Source of the DNA: Amycolatopsis sp. NBC_01488
Lineage (GTDB): Bacteria > Actinomycetota > Actinomycetes > Mycobacteriales > Pseudonocardiaceae
NCBI RefSeq assembly: GCF_036227105.1
Contig: NZ_CP109434.1
Coordinates: forward strand, 439,001 to 503,000
DNA: 64,000 bases
Direction: 5' to 3'
The position numbers were made by a program, and so were the translations under genes. Position 1 is the first letter of the stretch, and each line of letters begins with the position of its first letter. The notes under the pieces were generated by a model that saw only the letters and a list, made by a program, of their open reading frames with translations, had not been told where the DNA came from and searched no databases. Positions 58,335 to 64,000 of this stretch are shown here, in pieces.

Positions 58335-59531
58335 TTACACCTCTTGCTTCTGGGTCTGCTTGCGCATTCCGGCCAGACCGGCCTGACGGGCACGGGTGAC
58401 GACTCCACCGATCTCGGCGGCCACCGCCTCGACGTCCGCGGCGGTGGATGTGTGGCCAAGGGAGAACCGAAGGGAGCCCCGGGCTGCCGCGGGGTCGGCG
58501 CCCATGGCAAGCAGTACGTGGCTCGGCTGAGCGACACCCGCCGTGCAGGCGGAGCCTGTCGAGCATTCGATGCCCTTGGCGTCGAGCAGCATCAGCAGGC
58601 TGTCGCCGGCGCACCCGGGGAACGTGAAGTGCGCGTGGCTGGGCAGCCGCTCGCCGTCTCCGCCGTTGAGAATCGCGTCGGGCACCTCGCGGCGGATGAC
58701 TTCGATGAGGCCGTCGCGGAGCTCCTCGACACGCTTGGCGTATTCGGCTCGGGACGCGACGCTGGCTCGGACCGCGGCCGCGAACCCGACGATCGCCGGA
58801 ACGTCGAGGGTGCCGGAGCGAACGCTGCGCTCCTGGCCTCCGCCGTGCAGCAACGGCACGCACGTGACGTCGCGGCCGAGCAGAAGCGCACCCACGCCGA
58901 ACGGGCCGCCGAGCTTGTGCCCGGTCAGGGTCAGCGCGGCGGCGCCGCTGGCAGCGAAGTCGACTGGGACGGCTCCGACAGCCTGAACCGCGTCGGTGTG
59001 CAGCGGGATGTCGAACTCCGCGCACACGGCGGCCAGCTCGGCGATCGGATTGATGGTGCCGACCTCGTTGTTGGCCCACATCACCGTCACCAGCGCCACG
59101 CTTTCGGGATCCGCGGCGATGGCGGTGCGCAGGGTATCGGGCAAAACGCGGCCCTGACTGTCGACTTCCAGCAGCGTGATCTCGGCGCCGCAGTGCGATT
59201 CGAGCCATTCGACGGTGTCGAGCACGGCGTGGTGCTCCGCGGCGCCGACCAGGAGGCGGCGACGCTGGTCCTGCTCGTCGTGGCGGGCCCAGAAGATGCC
59301 CTTGAGCGCGAGGTTGTCGCTTTCGGTGCCACCGCCGGTGAAGATCACCTCGGAGGGGCGGGCGCCCAGAGCGTCGGCGATGGTTTCGCGGGCTTCCTCG
59401 ACCATCCGGCGAGCGCGACGGCCCGAAGAATGCAACGCGGAGGCGTTGCCCACGTTGGACAGCGCCTCGGTCATCGCCGTTACGGCTTCGGGCAACATCG
59501 GAGTGGTCGCCGCGTGGTCGAGATAGGTCAT
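58335..59531 (-). CDS. Cysteine desulfurase (IscS/NifS-like)
   Basis: This PLP enzyme (398 residues) removes sulfur from cysteine for tRNA thiolation and Fe-S assembly. The start Y-L-D-H-A-A-T-T-P is typical. The PLP Lys is in [10 protein letters not shown] near residue 199, and the catalytic Cys loop is [10 protein letters not shown] near 325. Neighbouring mnmA is the likely acceptor. ATG 59531 follows GGTGGAG. It corresponds to iscS (Rv3025c) next to trmU in M. tuberculosis. Confidence 0.95.
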   Translation of the reverse strand: MTYLDHAATTPMLPEAVTAMTEALSNVGNASALHSSGRRARRMVEEARETIADALGARPSEVIFTGGGTESDNLALKGIFWARHDEQDQRRRLLVGAAEHHAVLDTVEWLESHCGAEITLLEVDSQGRVLPDTLRTAIAADPESVALVTVMWANNEVGTINPIAELAAVCAEFDIPLHTDAVQAVGAVPVDFAASGAAALTLTGHKLGGPFGVGALLLGRDVTCVPLLHGGGQERSVRSGTLDVPAIVGFAAAVRASVASRAEYAKRVEELRDGLIEVIRREVPDAILNGGDGERLPSHAHFTFPGCAGDSLLMLLDAKGIECSTGSACTAGVAQPSHVLLAMGADPAAARGSLRFSLGHTSTAADVEAVAAEIGGVVTRARQAGLAGMRKQTQKQEV

Positions 59532-59595
59532 CGCTCCACCAGGGTAGTCCGCTCCACCGCGTGACGAAGCCCACCCTGGCCCACGAAGTGGGCTG

Positions 59596-60769
59596 TCACA
59601 CCTTCGACGGCCAACGTCCGGTCAGCCGGACCCCCAGCAGCGCGAGGGCCACCAAGGCGACCGTGAGCAGGGCCATCGCCGGCGCCGGGTCGAGAACCGA
59701 GCCCACCGCGCCGAGCAGGACGCCGCCCAGGCCGATGAGCAGAGCGGACCCCACCCAGTCGGCCAGCTGCACCGCCGAGGTGTTGAACCCGCGTTCGCCC
59801 TCCGGCGAGACGCTCGGTCAGGCCGCGGGCCGGGATCGCGTCGGCGACTTCGGGGCTGTCGTCGCGGACCGTGATCCTCAGCACCGGGCCGTCCTGCCGC
59901 CAGGACGCCCGCAGCCGCGTGGTCGCCGGACGGTCCAGAGCGGCGAGCACCAGGCCGCGGGTCATCGTCCGCGCGGTGTGGGCGATGTCCTGCGGGAGCG
60001 GTGCGTCGCCGATCGGGTCGACCAGGTCGACGTCGACCTCGGTGTGGCGGACCAGGTCGGCGAGCTGGCTCCTGAGCTGGGCGAACGCCGCGCCTGCCCG
60101 CTCTTCGGAACGGGCTTGGTCGCGATCGACGACACCCTTCAGCTCGAGCAGCGCGTCGGTGGCCAGGTCGACCGCGGTGCGGCGGGCGACGGCGTCGGAC
60201 AGACGTCCGGAGCGCAACACGGCGAGGAGCGTGGTCAGGGTCGCCGCGTGGGTCTGGCCGAGGTCGGTGATCGCCTGCGCCCGCGCGGTGGCCGCCGCGA
60301 GGTTGCCGGCCAAGACCTCCGGACCCGGGTCGGCCGCACGCTGGCCCGCGTCCGTGCTGAGGATGTGCCACAGCCGCGCGGCAAGCTCCAGCTCCGCCGT
60401 CGGCGGCTCCGCCTGCTCCGGCACCACGGCGAGCACGGCGCCGTTGCCGACCGGCGGCATCGACGAAAAGAGGACAAGACGGCGTTCGACCCCGCCGAGC
60501 ACGCCGTCGACCACCAACGCCCTGCCCGGCTCGCTGCGCTCGACCAGCCGTTGCAGCTCGACGCTCGTCACGGCGTCGGCGATCGCCTGGTCGCCGACGA
60601 CCTTGAGCGGGCTGCGCGGACAGTCGCCGGTCTGCATGGCCGCCGCGCGGTGCGGAACGAGCTTCCCGAGCTCGGCGGAGAACCGGAGGAGCAGCTGCGG
60701 CCGCGGTGCCGACAGCAGCCGTTCGACGACGTCCAGCACGTGTCGCGGATCCGACCAGGAAGCGTCCAT
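59596..60769 (-). pseudogene. Frameshifted histidine-kinase-like membrane sensor gene
   Basis: The first 320 or so residues (M-D-A-S-W-S-D-P-R-H from ATG 60769) include a region typical of a dimerisation helix (D-L-G-Q-T-H-A-A-T-L-T-T-L) and an ATPase-like end (L-R-I-T-V-R-D-D-S-P-E). At about 59803 one extra base shifts the frame. In the next frame the sequence continues as E-G-E-R-G-F-N-T-S-A-V-Q-L-A-D-W-V, with two transmembrane helices, ending G-R-W-P-S-K-V and TGA at 59596. The span of 1174 bases is one base more than a multiple of three, so a single insertion or read error explains it. Domain calls are tentative. Confidence 0.65.
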
Positions 60770-60920
60770 ACCGTCCAAGCTAGGCGCGCCGGCGACGGCG
60801 CTGCCTGCTCGTCCGGCTAGTGAACACTGCTCGTCCGGGTGGTTCGGCGGAATAGCCGGGCGGGTTGACTCCTTGGGGAGGACATTCGAAGTCACGAATC
60901 CGAGGAGAGCAGAGAGCACC

Positions 60921-61823
60921 ATGCGAGCGATCACCTTCTCCGCCTACGGCGGGCCGGACGTCCTGCAGCTGTCCGAGGTTCCGGTGCCGGAGCCCGGCCC
61001 GGGGCAGGTACGGCTGGCCGTGCGGGCCGCCGGGATCAACCCGATCGACTGGAAGATCCGCAACGGCTACATGCAGCAGAACTTCCAGGTCCCCTTCCCG
61101 CACATCCCCGGTCTCGAGGTGGCCGGAGTCGTCGACGCCGTCGGCGAGGGCGCGGACTTCGCCGTCGGTGACGAGGTCTTCGGCTGGTCCGAGACCGGCG
61201 CGTACGCCGAGTACGCGCTGGCGAAAACACTCGCGCCGAAGCCGGCCGGCATCTCGTGGGCGGACGCGGCGGCACTGCCGGTCGCGGGCGAGACGTCGCT
61301 TCGCGTCCTCGGGCTGCTCGACGTCCGCGAGGGCGAGACGCTGCTGATCCACGGCGCCAGTGGCACGGTCGGGCGGTTCGCCGCGCAGGTCGCCGTCGCC
61401 AAGGGGTTGACCGTCATCGGCACCGCGGGCAGCAGGAACCTCGATGACCTGAAGTCGCTGGGCGTCGTCCCGGTGCGCTACGGCGACGGCTGGCTGGACC
61501 GGGTCCGCGAGGCCGTGTCCGGGCCGGTCGACGCCGTGTTCGACGCCGTCGGGCACGGGGTGCTGCCCGGGTCGGTCGAGCTGCGGGGGACGAAGGACCG
61601 GATCGTCACGATCGCCGACGGGGCCGCTTTCGAGCTGGGCATCCCGTTCTCGAGCGGGGGCGAGCAGACGCGTGAGGTCCTCACCGGGATCGCCGGCTGG
61701 GTGACCGACCGCGGGGTCCGCATCGCGCAGGGCCGGAGCTACCCGCTCGCCGAGGCGGCCGCCGCGCAGATCGAGAGCGAGGACGGCCACCCCGGCGGGA
61801 AGCTCACGCTCGCCGTCAGCTGA
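60921..61823 (+). CDS. NADP-dependent zinc-free quinone oxidoreductase-like protein
   Basis: The 300-residue medium-chain dehydrogenase lacks the zinc Cys/His set and resembles quinone oxidoreductases: start M-R-A-I-T-F-S-A-Y-G-G-P-D-V-L, the substrate loop A-G-I-N-P-I-D-W-K near 40, and the NADP Rossmann motif I-H-G-A-S-G-T-V-G near residue 145. ATG 60921 follows GAGAGC. It is divergent from the frameshifted sensor gene. Substrate unknown. Confidence 0.9.
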   Translation: MRAITFSAYGGPDVLQLSEVPVPEPGPGQVRLAVRAAGINPIDWKIRNGYMQQNFQVPFPHIPGLEVAGVVDAVGEGADFAVGDEVFGWSETGAYAEYALAKTLAPKPAGISWADAAALPVAGETSLRVLGLLDVREGETLLIHGASGTVGRFAAQVAVAKGLTVIGTAGSRNLDDLKSLGVVPVRYGDGWLDRVREAVSGPVDAVFDAVGHGVLPGSVELRGTKDRIVTIADGAAFELGIPFSSGGEQTREVLTGIAGWVTDRGVRIAQGRSYPLAEAAAAQIESEDGHPGGKLTLAVS

Positions 61824-61946
61824 CTGGACGTACGCGAGACCGCCTAGGCCGCGGCACCAAAGCTCTGCCGCAAGACCGAGCCCGCCCGGGCGCCACGCCC
61901 GGCCGGTCGAATGCCGAGCCGTCGCGGCTCCACAGAGGACAGCGAA

Positions 61947-61979
61947 CGGGCCTGTCATCGGATCACGATGACAGGCCCG
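61947..61979. terminator. Terminator hairpin after the quinone oxidoreductase
   Basis: A perfect 14-bp stem (61947-61960 with 61966-61979) and a 5-base loop lies about 120 bases beyond the oxidoreductase stop. Its sequence is closely related to the hairpin at 62009-62044, forming a pair with a shared CAGCGAACG lead-in. Confidence 0.7.
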
Positions 61980-62008
61980 CGTTCACGAGACAGCGAACGC
62001 CTCCCAAC

Positions 62009-62044
62009 CCGGGCCTGTCGCCGGATCGCGGCGACAGGGCCCGG
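62009..62044 (-). terminator. Terminator hairpin after the acyltransferase
   Basis: A 14-bp stem with one bulge (62009-62022 with 62030-62044) lies directly beyond the PlsC-like stop at 62046. It resembles 61947-61979 and may have arisen by duplication. Confidence 0.65.
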
Positions 62045-62045
62045 A

Positions 62046-62930
62046 TCACTTCGCGGGAGGCGAAGCCAGGGGGACCGGCTGGGGACGCGGGGTCCGGCGC
62101 CGCTGCTGGGCCGGGATCTTCACCGTCCCCAGCGCCGAATGCACCGACGCCTCGGCGAGCGCCGCCAGCTCACGACGATTCTCCGCACGGCCCGGCGCAA
62201 TCTCCGGGCAGATGTGGATTTCCAGCACCAGCCCGCGCAGCGCCGCGACCCGGCGCAGGGACGCGATCAGCGACTCCGGGCCGATGAACGACGGACGACT
62301 GGTCTCCCGGCCGTCCGCGAGGCGGTACCGCAGCGCGATCGGGCGGACCGGGACGCCGCCGTCGATGGCCGCCTGGAACGTCGCGGTCGTGAATCGACCA
62401 GACGCCAAGCCGCACCACGTCGTGCCCTCCGGGGTCACGCTCACCAGCGACCCCGTCCGCAGCGCGTCGGCCAGCGACGCCATCGTGGCCGGCAACGTCG
62501 TCAGGCGTTCGCGGTCGAGGAAGATGCTGCCGCCGCGGCGGACCAGGCCGCCCAGCACGGGCCAGCCCGCGATCTCCTTCTTGGCCAGCGCCCGCATCGG
62601 CCGCAGCGCGTTGATCGCGACGATGTCCAGCCACGAGATGTGGTTGTTGACCACCAGCGCGCCACGGCCGGCCGGCGCGGTCAGGAAGTCCTCGCCGCCG
62701 CGAACGTCCAGCCGGACGCCGAACGCCCGCAGCACGCCGCGGAAGATCAGCCGGACCCGGCGCTCGCGGCCCCACGACACCAGCAGGAGGGGTGCCGTCA
62801 GCAGTGCCGAAAAAACGACGAAGATCGCCGCGGTGAAGCGCAGCACCCGCCGTGGGAAGCCGACGACCGGGTCGCCGTCGGTCAGGCAGCCGTCGCCGCA
62901 CGGCGAGGCCGGCATCCAGGCGTGGCTCAT
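62046..62930 (-). CDS. PlsC-like 1-acylglycerol-3-phosphate acyltransferase
   Basis: The 294-residue protein has a hydrophobic helix near residues 27-48, the acyltransferase motif V-N-N-H-I-S-W-L-D (N-H-x4-D) near residue 90, P-E-G-T motif in S-V-T-P-E-G-T near 160, and a Pro/Arg-rich end. It probably acylates lysophosphatidate or a related lipid at the membrane. It overlaps the next gene start-to-stop (ATGA at 62930-62927), as the homologous pair Rv3026c-Rv3027c does in M. tuberculosis. Confidence 0.9.
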   Translation of the reverse strand: MSHAWMPASPCGDGCLTDGDPVVGFPRRVLRFTAAIFVVFSALLTAPLLLVSWGRERRVRLIFRGVLRAFGVRLDVRGGEDFLTAPAGRGALVVNNHISWLDIVAINALRPMRALAKKEIAGWPVLGGLVRRGGSIFLDRERLTTLPATMASLADALRTGSLVSVTPEGTTWCGLASGRFTTATFQAAIDGGVPVRPIALRYRLADGRETSRPSFIGPESLIASLRRVAALRGLVLEIHICPEIAPGRAENRRELAALAEASVHSALGTVKIPAQQRRRTPRPQPVPLASPPAK

Positions 62931-63709
62931 ACCTGGACCCCGAGGAAGAACTTGAGGTAGCGCTCGTCGACGTTGTGCAGGTCCAGCACGACGAAGAAGT
63001 CCGCGACGCCGAAGTCGGCGTCGAGCGCGGGCGGTCCGTAGGCCTTGGCGCCGAGCCGGACGTAGCCCTTGATCAGCGGCGGAAGGAGCGAGCGGGCCGG
63101 GCGTTCGATCCCGGACGCGTCCCACGGGATCAGCGGCGAGACGCGCGTGGCCTCGTCCGAGTAGTGCTTGGTGCGCAGTACGTCCCACACACCGGCGGCG
63201 AACGAGCCGCCGTCCACCAGCGGGACCGACGCGCAACCGGCGAGGTAGCGGTGGCCGGAAAGCAGCATGTAGCGAGCGATCCCGGCCCAGACCAGGCTGA
63301 CGACGGCGCCGCTGCGGTGGTCCGGGTGCACGCACGATCGGCCGGTCTCGACCAGCGACGGCCGCAGCCCGTCGAGCGCGCTCAGGTCGAACTCGCTGTC
63401 GGCGTAGAGCTTTCCGGCCACGGCGGCGCGGTCGGGCGGCAGCATCCGGTAGCAGCCGACGATTTCGCCCGTGTTGTCGTCGCGGACCACGAGGTGGTCG
63501 CAGAACTCGTCGAACTCGTCGACGTCGAGACCGGCGATCGGCGAATGCAGCCGCGCGCCCATCTCCTCGGCGAAAACCCGGTGCCGGAGCCTCTGCGCGG
63601 CAACCACTTCTTCGTTCGCGTGGGCGACGAGGAGGGAGTACCGGGCAGCGTCCGCGGGGAGGTCGGCACCCGCCTGATCAGTGCTGACGAGGAGCTGTGA
63701 CGTCGTCAT
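62927..63709 (-). CDS. GNAT-fold N-acyltransferase (OlsB/hemolysin-like)
   Basis: The 260-residue protein resembles the GNAT-fold acyl-ACP-dependent acyltransferases related to OlsB: Q-R-L-R-H-R-V-F-A-E-E-M-G near residue 40, C-Y-R-M-L-P-P near 88, E-T-G-R-S-C-V-H-P-D-H-R near 120 and a final F-G-V-A-D-F-F-V-V-L-D. With the downstream PlsC-like gene it looks like a two-step lipid acylation pair (inference from OlsB-OlsA). ATG 63709 is preferred to TTG 63715. Confidence 0.88.
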   Translation of the reverse strand: MTTSQLLVSTDQAGADLPADAARYSLLVAHANEEVVAAQRLRHRVFAEEMGARLHSPIAGLDVDEFDEFCDHLVVRDDNTGEIVGCYRMLPPDRAAVAGKLYADSEFDLSALDGLRPSLVETGRSCVHPDHRSGAVVSLVWAGIARYMLLSGHRYLAGCASVPLVDGGSFAAGVWDVLRTKHYSDEATRVSPLIPWDASGIERPARSLLPPLIKGYVRLGAKAYGPPALDADFGVADFFVVLDLHNVDERYLKFFLGVQV

Positions 63710-63821
63710 GGTCAAGGTGTACCTGCGCGGAGGAAGCCGCGGAGAGTGCCATCCGATGACCGATTAGTGCACGTTCAGTTAATTGCGGGTTCTCAGGCTT
63801 CTCTCAGGTCCCGCAACCGCG

Positions 63822-63857
63822 CGAAGGGCCTTCCGGGTGATCCCGGAAGGCCCTTCG
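63822..63857 (-). terminator. Terminator downstream of etfA
   Basis: A perfect 16-bp stem (63822-63837 with 63842-63857) with a 4-base loop lies 9 bases beyond the etfA stop codon. Confidence 0.85.
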
Positions 63858-63866
63858 GAGCAACAC

Positions 63867-64000
63867 TCAGCCCTTGCGCTTCTCGACCGCTTCGGTCAGC
63901 TGCGGCGCGACGTTGAACAGGTCGCCGACGATGCCGAAGTCGGCGATCTCGAAGATCGGCGCCTCCGGGTCCTTGTTGACGGCGATGATCGTCTTCGACG
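63867..64000 (-). CDS. etfA: Electron transfer flavoprotein alpha subunit, 3' end only
   Basis: Only the last 43 or so codons are in the window: [16 protein letters not shown] and [13 protein letters not shown], ending K-R-K-G and TGA at 63867-63869. This is the FAD-binding C-terminus of EtfA (FixB), which passes electrons from acyl-CoA dehydrogenases to the respiratory chain. M. tuberculosis fixB (Rv3028c) lies at the same place beyond Rv3027c. The 5' end continues past the window edge. Confidence 0.93.
   Translation of the reverse strand, partial: SKTIIAVNKDPEAPIFEIADFGIVGDLFNVAPQLTEAVEKRKG

Overview
The window is high-GC actinobacterial DNA, most likely from Amycolatopsis or a close Pseudonocardiaceae relative (inference). 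Supporting signs are GC-rich codon use, frequent GTG starts, Lsr2, a HU protein with a long Lys/Ala tail, F420-type luciferase-like oxidoreductases, DUF397, DUF2510 and DUF222 proteins, and a core gene order matching the Mycobacterium tuberculosis Rv2986c-Rv3028c region as I remember it (hupB, gltX with tRNA-Glu/Gln, FAH, leuB, serA, ilvC-ilvN-ilvB, cfp6, doxX, lppZ, gatB-gatA-gatC, ACT protein, ligA, MetE-like, mnmA, cysteine desulfurase, acyltransferases, etfA). Accessory genes are inserted between these anchors.

Layout. 1-2.9 kb: two Lsr2 paralogues flank a HU gene. 2.9-8.8 kb: a three-gene minus-strand operon encodes a trypsin/zinc-ribbon/PknG-like kinase/TPR fusion, a CHAT protease and an alpha/beta-hydrolase; this is the strongest candidate for a little-described system. 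9.0-17 kb: tRNA-Glu, tRNA-Gln, a HAD hydrolase, gltX, an FAD monooxygenase, an FAH protein, citramalate synthase with an Ile-rich attenuator leader, and leuB. 17-28.1 kb: a secreted subtilisin, a barstar-like protein, serA, a TetR gene divergent from two F420-type oxidoreductases, an ankyrin protein, a double SnoaL protein and a lone DUF397 protein. 28.2-37.3 kb: ilvC-ilvN-ilvB with a second attenuator leader, a Cfp6-like protein, ilvD, DoxX, a 2-hydroxyacid dehydrogenase and an LppZ-like lipoprotein. 37.5-41.8 kb: a translationally coupled four-gene carbohydrate operon (two Gfo/Idh/MocA oxidoreductases, a cupin and a PmoA-like protein) with three LacI-type operator palindromes. 41.9-51.2 kb: a membrane protein, gatB-gatA-gatC, an ACT protein, ligA and neighbours. 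51.3-54.3 kb: a DUF2510/LURP-one protein, an MBL-fold protein and two GNATs. 54.5-57.2 kb: a DUF222/HNH gene split by an IS110 element whose non-coding end contains sequences matching both halves of its own insertion site, as expected of a bridge RNA. 57.2-64 kb: mnmA, cysteine desulfurase, a frameshifted histidine-kinase-like gene, a quinone oxidoreductase, two acyltransferases and the 3' end of etfA.

Functionally the anchors cover branched-chain amino acid synthesis (cimA, leuB, ilvB, ilvN, ilvC, ilvD; two of these units start with leader-peptide attenuators), serine synthesis, charging of tRNA-Glu/Gln (gltX plus GatCAB), tRNA thiolation (cysteine desulfurase plus MnmA) and DNA ligation. 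All assignments are by eye from motifs; no database search was run.
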